A stretch of DNA of 64,000 nt from Pseudomonas oryzicola (GCF_014269185.2 NZ_JABWRZ020000001.1:3063001-3127000), one strand, 5' to 3'; shown: positions 34,180 through 44,514, counted from the stretch's first letter. The notes: a model not told the origin generated them from the sequence alone. A program made the numbers and translations.

Positions 34180-35802
34180 ATGTCGATCTATGCCCAGGGC
34201 CTGATGCCCGCTGCCGTCAACCATGTCGCCCTCACCCCGCTGAGCTTCATCGAACGTACCGCTGCCGTTTACGGCAACTATCCTGCGGTGATCCACGGCG
34301 CCATCCGCCGCAACTGGCAGGAAACCTACCAGCGCTGCCGCCGCCTGGCCAGCGCCCTGGTCGGCCGCGGTATCGGCCGCGGCGATACCGTGGCGGTGAT
34401 GTTGCCGAACATTCCGGCCATGCTCGAAGCGCACTTTGGCGTGCCCATGACCGGCGCCGTGCTCAACACGCTGAACGTTCGCCTGGACGCCGAGGCCATC
34501 GCCTTCATGCTGCAGCATGGCGAGGCCAAGGTATTGATTACCGACCGCGAGTTCCACGCCGTCATCGAGGCTGCCCTGGCCTTGCTCGAACACCCGCCCC
34601 TGGTGGTGGATGTGGATGACCCGGAGTACGGCGAAGGCCGCGCGCTCAGCGAGCTGGACTACGAGGCATTCCTCGCCGAAGGCGACCCGGAATTTGCCTG
34701 GGAATGGCCCGATGACGAGTGGCAGGCGATCTCCCTCAACTACACCTCCGGCACCACCGGCAACCCCAAGGGCGTGGTCTATCACCACCGTGGCGCCTAC
34801 CTGAATGCCCTGGGCAACCAGATGACCTGGGCCATGGGCCATCGCCCGGTGTACCTGTGGACCCTGCCAATGTTCCACTGCAACGGCTGGTGCTACCCGT
34901 GGACCATCACCGCCCTGGCCGGCACCCACGTTTTCCTGCGCCGGGTCGACCCGCAGAAAATCCTCAACCTGATCCGCGAACACCAGGTCAGCCACCTGTG
35001 TGGCGCGCCGATCGTGCTCAACGCCCTGGTCAACATGCCTGAGGCGGCCAAGGCGGCCATCGATCACCCGGTGCAAGCCATGGTTGCCGGCGCCGCACCA
35101 CCCGCGAAGGTCATCGGCGCGGTGGAGGAAATGGGCATACAGGTGACCCACACCTACGGCCTGACCGAAGTCTACGGCCCGGTGACCGTGTGCGCCTGGC
35201 ATGACGAATGGGACCACCTTTCGCTCGAGGAACGCGCACGGATCAAGTCACGCCAGGGCGTGCGTTACCCGACCCTCGACGGCTTGATGGTCGCCGACCC
35301 GCAGACCCTCGAGCCGGTACCGCGCGACGGCAACACCCTGGGCGAGATCTTCATGCGCGGCAATACCGTGATGAAGGGCTACCTGAAGAACCCTGAAGCG
35401 ACCGCCGAAGCTTTCCGTGGCGGCTGGTTCCACACCGGCGACCTGGCGGTGTGGCATGCCGACGGCTATGTCGAGATCAAGGACCGGCTCAAGGACATCA
35501 TCATCTCCGGCGGCGAGAACATCTCCACCATCGAGGTCGAAGACGCCCTGTACAAGCACCCGGCAGTGCTGGAAGCCGCGGTAGTGGCACGCCCGGATGA
35601 AAAATGGGGGGAAACCCCGTGCGCCTTCGTCGCCCTCAAGCCGGGCCGCGAAGACACCCGCGAAGCCGACATCACCGGCTGGTGCCGCGAGCACCTGGCG
35701 GGGTTCAAGGTACCGAAGACCGTGGTGTTCGGCGAACTGCCGAAAACCTCCACCGGCAAGATCCAGAAGTACGTGCTGCGCGACCGGGCCAAGGCCCTCT
35801 GA
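34180..35802 (+). CDS. Acyl-CoA synthetase (AMP-forming)
   Basis: 540 aa from ATG 34180; upstream residues of the frame are not conserved. ANL-superfamily motifs: LNYTSGTTGNPKGVVYHHRG (P-loop-like A3), HTYGLTEVYGP, HTGDLAVWHADGYVEIKDRLKD and the C-terminal PKTSTGKIQKYVLRD with the catalytic Lys. The overall pattern is that of the medium-chain/DmdB-like ligases, so the substrate is a short- or medium-chain acid such as a methylthio- or branched acid. It is followed by a DmdC-type dehydrogenase and divergent from the two-component pair, implying an inducible acid-degradation module. Confidence 0.9.
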   Translation: MSIYAQGLMPAAVNHVALTPLSFIERTAAVYGNYPAVIHGAIRRNWQETYQRCRRLASALVGRGIGRGDTVAVMLPNIPAMLEAHFGVPMTGAVLNTLNVRLDAEAIAFMLQHGEAKVLITDREFHAVIEAALALLEHPPLVVDVDDPEYGEGRALSELDYEAFLAEGDPEFAWEWPDDEWQAISLNYTSGTTGNPKGVVYHHRGAYLNALGNQMTWAMGHRPVYLWTLPMFHCNGWCYPWTITALAGTHVFLRRVDPQKILNLIREHQVSHLCGAPIVLNALVNMPEAAKAAIDHPVQAMVAGAAPPAKVIGAVEEMGIQVTHTYGLTEVYGPVTVCAWHDEWDHLSLEERARIKSRQGVRYPTLDGLMVADPQTLEPVPRDGNTLGEIFMRGNTVMKGYLKNPEATAEAFRGGWFHTGDLAVWHADGYVEIKDRLKDIIISGGENISTIEVEDALYKHPAVLEAAVVARPDEKWGETPCAFVALKPGREDTREADITGWCREHLAGFKVPKTVVFGELPKTSTGKIQKYVLRDRAKAL

Positions 35803-35811
35803 AACCGTAGC

Positions 35812-35843
35812 GGCCTCTTCGCGAGCAACCCCGCGAAGAGGCC
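35812..35843. repeat. REP-type hairpin between ligase and dehydrogenase genes
   Basis: GGCCTCTTCGCG and CGCGAAGAGGCC (12-bp perfect arms, 8-nt loop) form a REP hairpin within the 74-bp intergenic gap. It may lower read-through or stabilise the upstream message. Confidence 0.8.
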
Positions 35844-35876
35844 AGCCCAGATTTCCAACTTTTCAAGAGTCCCGCG

Positions 35877-37646
35877 ATGACCACCTACACCGCCCCCCTT
35901 CGCGACATGCGCTTCGTCCTGCACGATGTGTTCAACGCCCCCGCCCTGTGGGCTCGCCTGCCCGCCCTGGCCGAGCGCATCGACGCCGAGACCGCCGATG
36001 CTATCCTCGAGGAAGCGGCCAAGGTCACCAGCCAGCTGATCGCCCCGCTCAGCCGCAACGGTGACGAGCAGGGCGTGCACTTCGAGGCCGGTACCGTCAC
36101 CACCCCCTATGGCTTCCGTGAGGCCTGGCACATCTACCGCGAAGGCGGTTGGGTCGGCCTGGGTGGCAACCCCGAGCATGGCGGCATGGGCATGCCGAAA
36201 ATGCTCGGCGTGCTGTTCGAGGAAATGCTCTATGCCGCCGACTGCAGCTTCAGCCTGTATTCGGCGTTGAGCGCCGGCAGCTGCCTGGCGATCGATGCCC
36301 ATGCCAGCGAAGCGCTCAAGGCCACCTACCTGCCGCCTCTCTACGAAGGCCGCTGGGCCGGCACCATGTGCCTTACCGAGCCGCATGCCGGTACCGACCT
36401 GGGGCTGATCCGCAGCCGCGCCGAGCCCCAGGCCGACGGCAGCTATCGCATCAGCGGCAGCAAGATTTTCATCACCGGCGGCGAGCAGGACCTGACCGAG
36501 AACATCATCCACCTGGTGCTGGCCAAGCTGCCGGATGCGCCGGCCGGTGCCAAAGGCATCTCGCTGTTCCTGGTGCCCAAGTACCTGGTCGAGGCCGATG
36601 GCAGCCTGGGTAGGCGCAACCCTGCCCATTGCGGCTCGATCGAACACAAGATGGGCATCAAGGCCTCGGCCACCTGCGTGATGAATTTCGACGGTGCGGT
36701 CGGCTACCTGGTGGGTGAGCCGAACAAGGGCCTAGCCGCGATGTTCACCATGATGAACTACGAACGCCTGTCCATCGGCATCCAGGGTATCGGTTGTGCC
36801 GAAGCGTCCTACCAGAGCGCCGCCCGCTATGCCAATGAGCGCCTGCAAAGCCGTGCTGCCAGTGGCCCGCAGGCCAAGGACAAGGCGGCCGACCCGATCA
36901 TCCACCACGGCGATGTGCGGCGCATGCTGCTGACCATGCGCACCCTCACCGAGGGTGGCCGGGCGTTCGCCGCCTACGTTGGCCAACAGCTGGACCTGGC
37001 GCGCTACGCCGAAGACGCCGGCGAACGCGAGCACGCCCAGCGCCTGGTGGCGCTGCTGACGCCAGTGGCCAAGGCGTTCTTCACCGACAACGGCCTGGAA
37101 AGCTGCGTGCTCGGCCAACAGGTGTATGGTGGCCATGGCTATATCCGTGAATGGGGCCAGGAGCAGCGCGTGCGTGACGTGCGCATTGCGCAGATCTATG
37201 AAGGTACCAACGGCATTCAGGCCCTCGACCTGCTCGGGCGCAAGGTGCTGGCCGACGGTGGCCAGGCACTGGCCAGCTTTGCCGCCGAGGTACGCGCCTT
37301 CAGCCTGGACGCACCGTTGCATCGTGAAGCCCTGCAAGCGAGCCTGGCGCGGTTGGAGGCGACCAGCGCCTGGCTGCGGTCGCGGGCTGGCCAGGAGCCC
37401 AACCTGGTCAGCGCCGTAGCGGTGGAATACCTGCAGCTGTTCGGGCTGACCGCGTATGCCTACATGTGGGCACGGATGGCCGCAACGGCGTTGGCCAAGC
37501 GTGACGAGGATGGCGCTTTTCATGAGGCCAAGCTGGCGTGTGCGGAGTTCTACTTCCAGCGGGTCTTGCCGCGTGGTTTGGGCCTGGAGGCAAGCATTCG
37601 CGCAGGAAGTGGCAGCCTTTATGGGATGAGCGCCGAACAATTCTGA
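35877..37646 (+). CDS. DmdC-type acyl-CoA dehydrogenase
   Basis: 589 aa, about 200 residues longer than standard acyl-CoA dehydrogenases, as in the DmdC/FadE-like subgroup with an extra N-terminal helix region and a C-terminal extension (about 470-589). Family motifs: MCLTEPHAGTDLGLI, SGSKIFITGGEQDL, the catalytic-Glu region QIYEGTNGIQALDLLGRKVL, and GQQVYGGHGYIREWGQEQRV. It makes the 2,3-double bond in an acyl-CoA with FAD. DmdC oxidises 3-methylmercaptopropionyl-CoA; here a related or fatty substrate is possible. Same operon as the ligase unless the REP hairpin terminates transcription. Confidence 0.9.
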   Translation: MTTYTAPLRDMRFVLHDVFNAPALWARLPALAERIDAETADAILEEAAKVTSQLIAPLSRNGDEQGVHFEAGTVTTPYGFREAWHIYREGGWVGLGGNPEHGGMGMPKMLGVLFEEMLYAADCSFSLYSALSAGSCLAIDAHASEALKATYLPPLYEGRWAGTMCLTEPHAGTDLGLIRSRAEPQADGSYRISGSKIFITGGEQDLTENIIHLVLAKLPDAPAGAKGISLFLVPKYLVEADGSLGRRNPAHCGSIEHKMGIKASATCVMNFDGAVGYLVGEPNKGLAAMFTMMNYERLSIGIQGIGCAEASYQSAARYANERLQSRAASGPQAKDKAADPIIHHGDVRRMLLTMRTLTEGGRAFAAYVGQQLDLARYAEDAGEREHAQRLVALLTPVAKAFFTDNGLESCVLGQQVYGGHGYIREWGQEQRVRDVRIAQIYEGTNGIQALDLLGRKVLADGGQALASFAAEVRAFSLDAPLHREALQASLARLEATSAWLRSRAGQEPNLVSAVAVEYLQLFGLTAYAYMWARMAATALAKRDEDGAFHEAKLACAEFYFQRVLPRGLGLEASIRAGSGSLYGMSAEQF

Positions 37647-37665
37647 ACGCCCTGCCCGGCCTCAC

Positions 37666-37728
37666 CGCCGGCAAGCCGGGCTCCCACAGGAATCGCGCAG
37701 GCGCCGGTGGGAGCCCGGCTTGCCGGCG
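37666..37728. repeat. REP pair with 22-bp perfect inverted arms
   Basis: The arms 37666-37687 and 37707-37728 are exact reverse complements (each contains GCCGGCAAGCCGGGCTCCC or its complement) with a 19-nt spacer. It lies after the acyl-CoA dehydrogenase stop and may end that operon. Confidence 0.88.
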
Positions 37729-37888
37729 ATGGCTGCATGCCAGCAGGTTGCTGCCGCGAAGGGTTCTCAAACGCTGGAAAACCATTGCCAATCCGACGAA
37801 AAACCGGCACAACTGAGAGTCACTCGCCATTACCTCGGTTCTCCGGAGCCCTTCACCAAGGGTAGAATGCGCAAAACCCGGAGCCGCA

Positions 37889-38896
37889 ATGAACCACGAC
37901 CGCCTCAACCCCAGCCCAGACGATGCCATCGCTGACGCCGCCGCGCACTGGTGCATGCGCCTGCACGCCGAGGATTGCACGGTGGCCGAGCGCGAGGCAT
38001 TCAGCCGCTGGCTGGCGGCCGATCCGCGGCATGCCGAGGAATACCAGGCAATGCTGGAGATCTGGCAAACCGCCGACCTGCTGCCACGCAACGCCACCGT
38101 GATCGACTTCAATCCGCCTGTTCGGCAGCAGGCACGCCCGCGCGGCTGGCGGCCATTGGCCTCTGCTGCCGCCATCGCCCTGGCGGTGCTGCCGCTGGCT
38201 GGCTGGGTGGGCTGGGAACAGGGCTGGCTGCCCAACCACTACCAGCACTTCGCATCCGGCGAGCGCATGCAGACCGTGGAACTGAGCGATGGCAGCACGG
38301 TGCAGCTCAACCTCAACACCGAACTCACCTACCTGAACTACAAGGACCAGCGCCAGGTCACGCTCAAGCGTGGCGAGGCGTTCTTCAAGGTGCGCCACGA
38401 CAGCAACCACCCCTTCATCGTGCATGCCGGCCGTGGCCAGACACGTGTCACCGGCACTCAGTTCAACGTGTGGAAGTACCAGGACCAGGTCAAGGTCACG
38501 CTGGTGGAGGGTTCGGTACTGGTGTCCAGCGACGGCAGCGAGGGCGGCTACCGCCTCGGCCCGGGGATGCAGGCCAGCTATCGCCAGGGCGACTTCGAGC
38601 CGCAGCTGGCACAGCGCGACGATTACGGCAACAGCCTGGCCTGGCGTGACGGCAAGCTGGTGCTCGACAACCTGAGCCTGGAACAGGCGCTGCCGATGAT
38701 CAACCGCTACCTCGATGCGCCGCTGTTGCTGGCGGATGCCAGCACCGGCCGCATTCGCATCAGCGGCATCTACAACACCCGCGAGGTGGGGCGCCTGGTC
38801 AACAACCTGCCCAAGGTGCTGCCGGTCTACCTGACCCGCAGCAAGGATGGCAGCACCGTGCTCAACCGCATCTCGCCACCGCCCGACAAGGGCTGA
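37889..38896 (+). CDS. FecR-family anti-sigma/sigma regulator (orphan)
   Basis: 335 aa. The N-terminal cytoplasmic domain has the FecR/DUF4880 pattern AAHWCMRLHAEDCTVAEREAFSRWLAADPRHAEEYQ. One membrane helix lies near 90-112 (ASAAAIALAVLPLAGWVGW). The periplasmic FecR domain (about 120-215) has RMQTVELSDGSTVQLNLNTEL and KRGEAFFKVRHDSNHPFIVHAG. The C-terminal STN-like domain ends at KDGSTVLNRISPP. Such proteins relay a signal from a TonB receptor to an ECF sigma factor, but neither partner gene is adjacent. Its promoter region is a 240-bp gap containing a REP pair. Confidence 0.88.
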   Translation: MNHDRLNPSPDDAIADAAAHWCMRLHAEDCTVAEREAFSRWLAADPRHAEEYQAMLEIWQTADLLPRNATVIDFNPPVRQQARPRGWRPLASAAAIALAVLPLAGWVGWEQGWLPNHYQHFASGERMQTVELSDGSTVQLNLNTELTYLNYKDQRQVTLKRGEAFFKVRHDSNHPFIVHAGRGQTRVTGTQFNVWKYQDQVKVTLVEGSVLVSSDGSEGGYRLGPGMQASYRQGDFEPQLAQRDDYGNSLAWRDGKLVLDNLSLEQALPMINRYLDAPLLLADASTGRIRISGIYNTREVGRLVNNLPKVLPVYLTRSKDGSTVLNRISPPPDKG

Positions 38897-38909
38897 CGCC
38901 CGCCCTGCT

Positions 38910-40229
38910 CTACAGGGTCATGGCCGCCAGCCAGCCGAACGCCAGCAGCGGCAGGTTGTAATGGATGAAAGTGGGTACCACGGTATCCCAGATGTGGTGA
39001 TGCTGACCATCCACGTTCAGCCCCGAGGTCGGCCCCAGGGTCGAGTCCGAGGCAGGCGAACCCGCGTCGCCCAGGGCGCCGGCGGTACCCACGATGCACA
39101 CCGTGGCCAGCGGGTCGAAGCCCAGTTGCACGCACAACGGCACGAAGATCGCCGCCAGGATCGGTACGGTGGAGAAGGATGAGCCGATACCCATGGTCAC
39201 CAGCAAACCCACCAGCAACATCAGCACCGCGCCGACAGCCTTGCTGTGGTTGATCCACTGCGCCGACGCTTCCACCAGGCTCTTCACTTCGCCAGTGGCT
39301 TTCATCACGTCGGCAAAGCCCGAGGCGGCAATCATGATGAAGCCGATCATGGCCATCATCTTCATGCCTTCGGTGAACAGGTCGTCAGTGTCTTTCCAGC
39401 GCACGATGCCCGACAGCGAGAAGATCAGGAAGCCGACCATGGCGCCGATGATCATCGAGTCCAGCCACAACTGGACAATGAACGCCGCAGCAATGGCCAG
39501 CCCGGCCACCAGCAAAGTCAACGGGTTGTATTGTACGCTCACCTGCTCTACCTGCTCGATGCGTGCCAGGTCGTAGTCACGCTTCTTGCGGTAGCTGACG
39601 AACACCGCCAGCAACAGCCCGGCGAGCATGCCGGCGGCCGGGATGGCCATGGCGTGGGTGACATTCACGCCGCTCACATCGACACCTGCGCGGGCGACAT
39701 TGGCCAGCAGGATTTCATTGAGAAAGATGTTGCCAAAACCCACTGGCAGGAACATGTACGGTGTGATCAGGCCGAAGGTGATGACACAGGCAATCAACCG
39801 ACGGTCGATGCGCAGGCGGGTCAGCACATAGAGCAGCGGTGGCACCAGTAGCGGAATGAAGGCGATGTGGATGGGCAGGATGTTCTGCGACGACACCGCC
39901 ACCAGCAGCATCAGGCCGACCAGCAACCATTTCACCTTGCCGCCATTGGCATGGCCCTGACGCTCGATCATGCCCAGGGCGCGGTCGGCCAGGGCATGAG
40001 CCAGGCCGGACTTGGCGATGGCCACGGCAAAGGCGCCCAGCAGTGCGTAGGACAGGGCCACCGTGGCACCACCGCCCAGGCCGCCGTTGAAGGCCTTGAG
40101 CGTACCCTCGATGCCCAGGCCACCCACCAGCCCACCGGCCAGGGCGCCAATGATCAGGGCGATGACCACGTGCACGCGGGACAGGCTGAGTATCAGCATG
40201 ATGCCGACCGCGGCGATCACTGCATTCAT
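38910..40229 (-). CDS. Na+/H+ antiporter family (NhaC-like) membrane protein
   Basis: 439 aa from ATG 40229; the longer frame is non-coding in character. About 11-12 membrane helices, with motifs such as [35 protein letters not shown] and the conserved [20 protein letters not shown] near the C-terminus, typical of the Na_H_antiporter/Na_H_antiport_2 group related to NhaC. It is usually annotated as an antiporter, although some relatives carry amino acids or organic acids. Single gene, convergent with fecR-like across 13 bp. Confidence 0.82.
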   Translation of the reverse strand: MNAVIAAVGIMLILSLSRVHVVIALIIGALAGGLVGGLGIEGTLKAFNGGLGGGATVALSYALLGAFAVAIAKSGLAHALADRALGMIERQGHANGGKVKWLLVGLMLLVAVSSQNILPIHIAFIPLLVPPLLYVLTRLRIDRRLIACVITFGLITPYMFLPVGFGNIFLNEILLANVARAGVDVSGVNVTHAMAIPAAGMLAGLLLAVFVSYRKKRDYDLARIEQVEQVSVQYNPLTLLVAGLAIAAAFIVQLWLDSMIIGAMVGFLIFSLSGIVRWKDTDDLFTEGMKMMAMIGFIMIAASGFADVMKATGEVKSLVEASAQWINHSKAVGAVLMLLVGLLVTMGIGSSFSTVPILAAIFVPLCVQLGFDPLATVCIVGTAGALGDAGSPASDSTLGPTSGLNVDGQHHHIWDTVVPTFIHYNLPLLAFGWLAAMTL

Positions 40230-40441
40230 GGTTGGCTTACCTCGTTGCGACAGAAAAAAAGCGGGCACTCTGAAGCAGTGGGCGGCAGAAGTCAAAAGCG
40301 CCATGCTGCGGCGGATTACCAATGCCTGGCGCGGTCCCGCAGGAGCGGGCCTGAAGGTTAAATTGAACGTTTGAATAAAGAAAAACCTGCGCCGGCCGAT
40401 ACAGACGTCAGCCACACTCCTATTACAAGGGACCCACCCCC

Positions 40442-42586
40442 ATGCCTTTGCGACAACTTTCCATCCAGTGGAAAATTACCCTGCTCGCCGGTCTCTGCCT
40501 GGCCGGCATCGTCACCCTGCTCGTCGGCCTGTCGCTGTACCGCATGGACCACAGCTCGGACCTGGTCAAGGCCAGCAGCATGCAGATGCTGACCGAGTCG
40601 GCGCAGTCGCGCATCGAATCGCAAGGTGAAGTGCAGGCGTTGAACATCCGCCGCCAGTTCATGGACGCCTACCAGTACGGTGCCGGCTTCGCCCGCCAGG
40701 TGCTGTTCTTGCGTGAACAGGCCGAAAAGCGCTTTCTCGATGCCTTCGACCTGCGTGAGGACATGACCCGCCAGGTGCGCGCCGCCTTGCAGGCCAACCC
40801 GGACCTGCTCGGTTTGTCGCTGGTATTCGAACCCAACGCGCTGGACAACAAGGACAGCCTGTTCGCCGGCAAGGCGGAACTGGGTAGCAACGCCACCGGG
40901 CGTTTCGCCCTGTATTGGTCGCAGCCGCGGGTTGGCCAGCTGACGTCCATGGCCCTGCCCGAAACCGACATGGCCAACACCGAGATCGGCCCCAGCGGCC
41001 AGCCGGCCAACACCTGGTGGGTCTGCCCGCGTACGTCCGGCAAGGTCTGTGTGGTGGAACCGTACTTCTATGACATCGATGGCCAGCAGGTGCTGATGAC
41101 CAGCATCGTCTTCCCGCTGGTGGTCGACGGCAAGGTGATCGCCACCCTGTCCGTGGATATCAACCTCAACAGCCTGCAGGCCCTGAGCCAGGAAGCCAGC
41201 CGCAGCCTGTACGAAGGCCGGACCACGGTCGGCATCCTCAGCCCGGTCGGCCTGCTGGCCGGCTACAGCGCCGACGCCAGCAAACTGGCCCAGCGCTTCG
41301 ACCAGGTCGACAAGGCCAAGGGCGCCGAACTGGTACGCACGCTGGCCGATGGCAAGTTGACCACCCTGCACGACCAGCAACGCCTGAAAGTGCTGGCAGC
41401 GTTCCGCCCGATCCCGGATGCCCAGCCGTGGGGCGTACTGCTGGACGTGCCGGAAGATGCCCTGACCGGGCCGGCCGAGGCGCTGAAACAGGAACTGGAC
41501 GCGCTGAACACCAGCGGCACCCTGCTGGAGCTGGGCCTGGGCCTGGCCGCGGCAGTTGCCGGCCTGTTGATGGTGTGGTTGATGGCCCGCGGCGTGACCC
41601 GGCCGATCCTCGGCGTGGCGGCCATGCTCAAGGACATCGCCAGCGGCGAAGGCGACCTGACCCGCCGCCTGACCTACCAGAAGCGTGACGAACTGGGCGA
41701 GCTGGCCGGCTGGTTCAACCGCTTCCTCGACAAGCTGCAGCCGACCATCGCCGAGGTCAAACACTCGGTGCAGGCCGCCCGTGGCACTGCCGACCAGTCT
41801 TCGGCAATTGCCACGCAGACCAGCGCTGGCATGGAGCAGCAGTACCGCCAGGTCGACCAGGTGGCCACCGCCTCGCACGAGATGAGCGCCACCGCCCAGG
41901 ACGTCGCCCGCAGCGCCGCGCAGGCCGCGCAGGCCGCCCGCGACGCCGACCAGGCGACCCGCGAGGGCCTGGCGGTGATCGAGCGCACGACCACCAGCAT
42001 CGATGCGCTGGCCGCCAACATGAGCGAAGCGATGGCTGAAGTCGAGGGCCTGGCACAGAACAGCGAGAAGATCGGTTCGGTGCTGGAGGTGATCCGCTCG
42101 ATCGCCGAACAGACCAACCTGCTGGCACTCAACGCTGCCATCGAGGCAGCCCGCGCCGGTGAGGCCGGGCGTGGTTTTGCCGTGGTGGCCGACGAAGTGC
42201 GCAACCTGGCCCAGCGTACCCAGGAATCGGTGGAAGAAACCCGCCAGGTGATCGAGGCGTTGCAGAATGGTACCCGTGAAGTGGTCGGTGCGATGGACAA
42301 CAGCCATCGCCAGGCTCAGGGCGGTGTAGAGCAGGTTGGCCAGGCGGTCACTGCGCTGCAGCGCATCGGCCAGGCGGTCACGGTGATTACCGACATGAAC
42401 CTGCAAATCGCCTCGGCCGCCGAGGAACAGAGCGCCGTGGCCGAAGAAATCAACAGCAACGTGGCGACCATCCGCGACGTCACCGAATCGCTGTCGGGAC
42501 AGGCCAACGAATCGGCGCGGGTCAGCCAATCGCTGAACAGCCTGGCCAACCAGCAACAGGCGCTGATGGACCAGTTCCGCGTGTGA
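40442..42586 (+). CDS. Methyl-accepting chemotaxis protein, dCACHE-type
   Basis: 714 aa. Membrane helix 1 at about 13-33, a large periplasmic ligand domain (about 40-355) of dCACHE type (FVFEPN-like [32 protein letters not shown]), helix 2 at about 363-385, then HAMP ([21 protein letters not shown]) and a signalling domain whose hairpin tip is [20 protein letters not shown] with [20 protein letters not shown]. The ligand pocket lacks the amino-acid motif I know from PctA-type receptors, so the attractant is open. Single gene, ended by a large palindrome. Confidence 0.92.
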   Translation: MPLRQLSIQWKITLLAGLCLAGIVTLLVGLSLYRMDHSSDLVKASSMQMLTESAQSRIESQGEVQALNIRRQFMDAYQYGAGFARQVLFLREQAEKRFLDAFDLREDMTRQVRAALQANPDLLGLSLVFEPNALDNKDSLFAGKAELGSNATGRFALYWSQPRVGQLTSMALPETDMANTEIGPSGQPANTWWVCPRTSGKVCVVEPYFYDIDGQQVLMTSIVFPLVVDGKVIATLSVDINLNSLQALSQEASRSLYEGRTTVGILSPVGLLAGYSADASKLAQRFDQVDKAKGAELVRTLADGKLTTLHDQQRLKVLAAFRPIPDAQPWGVLLDVPEDALTGPAEALKQELDALNTSGTLLELGLGLAAAVAGLLMVWLMARGVTRPILGVAAMLKDIASGEGDLTRRLTYQKRDELGELAGWFNRFLDKLQPTIAEVKHSVQAARGTADQSSAIATQTSAGMEQQYRQVDQVATASHEMSATAQDVARSAAQAAQAARDADQATREGLAVIERTTTSIDALAANMSEAMAEVEGLAQNSEKIGSVLEVIRSIAEQTNLLALNAAIEAARAGEAGRGFAVVADEVRNLAQRTQESVEETRQVIEALQNGTREVVGAMDNSHRQAQGGVEQVGQAVTALQRIGQAVTVITDMNLQIASAAEEQSAVAEEINSNVATIRDVTESLSGQANESARVSQSLNSLANQQQALMDQFRV

Positions 42587-42592
42587 ATGGAT

Positions 42593-42616
42593 CAGGGCCG
42601 GCAGCTGCCGGCCCTG
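42593..42616. terminator. 24-bp palindrome between convergent genes
   Basis: A perfect self-complementary stretch (centre GCCGGCAGCTGCCGGC, 42597-42612) lies between the chemoreceptor stop and the subtilase stop. It can form a hairpin in both transcripts and probably acts as a bidirectional terminator, although T runs are missing. Confidence 0.6.
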
Positions 42617-42618
42617 GC

Positions 42619-44514
42619 TCAGGCCGCAAACCTGCCACCGCCGAGGATGCGGTCCAGCAGCACCAGCGCGCCATGCACATTGGGCCTGGCGCCCATCGGC
42701 AGCACATCGGTACCGGGTAATGTGGCGTCGTGATACCCGGACGCCATGACCAGCTGATGCATCTGGTTGCCATTGAGATAGACGTGGTGCTGCTCCATTG
42801 CGTAGGACTGGATCAGGCTCAGTGAGCCGCACACCATTGGCGTAGCGCTGGAGGTGCCAGCGTAGCGGTCTGTGTAGTCCCTGTCCTCACCAGACAGGTC
42901 CTGCAAATACCCATAGGAAAGCGTGACTACGCTGTCGCCCCAGGCATTGAGCATGCGGTAACGGTAATGGTGGTTGGAGTAGGCGTGGGGCTTGCCGTCA
43001 TACGACTGACTGGCGCCCACCAGGATGGCACCTGAATCGCCATGGTCATTGAAGTAGCGCCAATTGGTCAGGTCTACGCCCTGCCCTTCGTGTGTTTGTC
43101 GTTCTGCAAGGGTCTTGCTGCTGCCATTGGCCGCGGCATTGACCACCACTGCACCACGCTGGCTCAACTGCTGCATGACGGTCCACCAGGCCTTGTCGTG
43201 CAAGGACGGCAGCATCGTGCTCAACACCTCGATACTTGCAGTTTGGCGATTGATGCCGACGATGTCCCCGGGTTCTACATTGCGCAGCAACTCCGTGAGC
43301 GTCTGGAAAGCGCCCTGGGCGTCTGTCGCGCGGTTGTTGTACAAGTACAGCTCGCTGTCATGGCTGATCCCTGTAGCGCCGACCCCGTTGCGCCTTGCCA
43401 GAATGATACCCACTGAAGCCGTGCCATGACGCGGATCATCATTTGGCTCGAGCGACACGACGCTCAAAGCCGTGTTGCCACGCAGGTCTTCATGTCCAGC
43501 ATGCAAACCACCGTCGCTGAAGTGAATCCGCGCGCCCTTGCCCGTCACCTTGTTGGCCCAGGCCTTGCGCACATTCAGGCCCTTCCAGCGGGGGCCGGGT
43601 TCGTCGAGGTAGTTCTGGCGTGGCTCGAAGTCGGGCGTGGGTTGGGCATTTTCATAAGCCCTGTTGCCTGCCACCACTGCAGTACCTGTCAGCAAGGTTG
43701 CCAACAGCCCCGCCAGCACGAATGCGGCGGGGTGTGGTTCCGAAGGGGCCGGCGCCATCTGCATGGATATTACGTAATCCAGCGCCGCCATCGACTTGAG
43801 CAATGCCAGATAGGTGTCATTGAGCATGCTGGCAGGCTGGTCGAGGTAATAGTACTGGCGTAACGCATGAAGCCGGTTATCGTCCAGATCATGTTTATCC
43901 AGGACCGGCCTGGGCGCGATCACCGACTTCAGGTTCGGCCAGTAACGCGACAGTGCAGAGCCGGAAGCAGGCTCCAGGTCTCGAAGGAAGTGCTCGTAAC
44001 CCCCGGCACTGAACTCGATGACCAGGGTCGGGTACGAAGTGCCTGGTGCCAATAGGGGCAGCGCGTGTCCGGCTGCCTCCGCGCCCGCCAGCGCCCGCTT
44101 GCGACGCCCGCCAGCAGAAGGCAACGGGACCTTGTCGAGGACGCTGCGGTTGGTCTCCTCGGCCTTGATGTCGAGTACCAGCGGCGGCATGTCGATGACA
44201 CCGGCCCCTCCGACAGGCCGGTTCATCGCCCGCGCATGCTCGTCCTGCAGTACCACCCTTGGTCGGATGGTGTACACCCCTGCTTCCTTCTCGGCGAGCA
44301 GTGTGGCTGGGCAACCGTGGTCACTCAGTTTGCCGGTGTGGGCCCGGGAATAGACCGAAATCCCTCTGAACGACACCGGGCCATCGGGGCCAGCCCGTTC
44401 CAGTTCGTAGCGAATGCGGCTGACCTTGTGCAGGTCTGCGCCACTGCAACGAACGTGCAGCTTTCCATCAAAACGGAAGTTGCGGTAATAGACGAAATTC
44501 AAGTCCAGCGTCAT
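42619..44514 (-). CDS. S8 subtilisin-like serine peptidase with novel N-terminal region
   Basis: 631 aa from ATG 44514 (GAGGT eight bases upstream). The peptidase domain is C-terminal (about 305-631) with a complete triad: D334 (IHFSDGGLHAGHEDL), H363 (DDPRHGTASVGIILA) and S555 (YAGTSSATPMVCG), plus an oxyanion-type Asn in VVVNAAANGSS. The first 260 residues match nothing I know; they begin like a beta-sandwich (LDLNFVYYRNFRFDGKLHVRC). There is no signal peptide, but one hydrophobic helix lies at about 263-283, just before the peptidase. This suggests a type II or post-translationally inserted protein, or a protein exported by a non-Sec route. No dedicated inhibitor or transporter gene is adjacent. 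Confidence 0.85.
   Translation of the reverse strand: MTLDLNFVYYRNFRFDGKLHVRCSGADLHKVSRIRYELERAGPDGPVSFRGISVYSRAHTGKLSDHGCPATLLAEKEAGVYTIRPRVVLQDEHARAMNRPVGGAGVIDMPPLVLDIKAEETNRSVLDKVPLPSAGGRRKRALAGAEAAGHALPLLAPGTSYPTLVIEFSAGGYEHFLRDLEPASGSALSRYWPNLKSVIAPRPVLDKHDLDDNRLHALRQYYYLDQPASMLNDTYLALLKSMAALDYVISMQMAPAPSEPHPAAFVLAGLLATLLTGTAVVAGNRAYENAQPTPDFEPRQNYLDEPGPRWKGLNVRKAWANKVTGKGARIHFSDGGLHAGHEDLRGNTALSVVSLEPNDDPRHGTASVGIILARRNGVGATGISHDSELYLYNNRATDAQGAFQTLTELLRNVEPGDIVGINRQTASIEVLSTMLPSLHDKAWWTVMQQLSQRGAVVVNAAANGSSKTLAERQTHEGQGVDLTNWRYFNDHGDSGAILVGASQSYDGKPHAYSNHHYRYRMLNAWGDSVVTLSYGYLQDLSGEDRDYTDRYAGTSSATPMVCGSLSLIQSYAMEQHHVYLNGNQMHQLVMASGYHDATLPGTDVLPMGARPNVHGALVLLDRILGGGRFAA

Noticed and set aside
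40358..42832. 824-codon open frame on the - strand opposite the chemoreceptor
   Set aside because: Long only because of high GC; the + strand carries a complete chemoreceptor with all expected domains.
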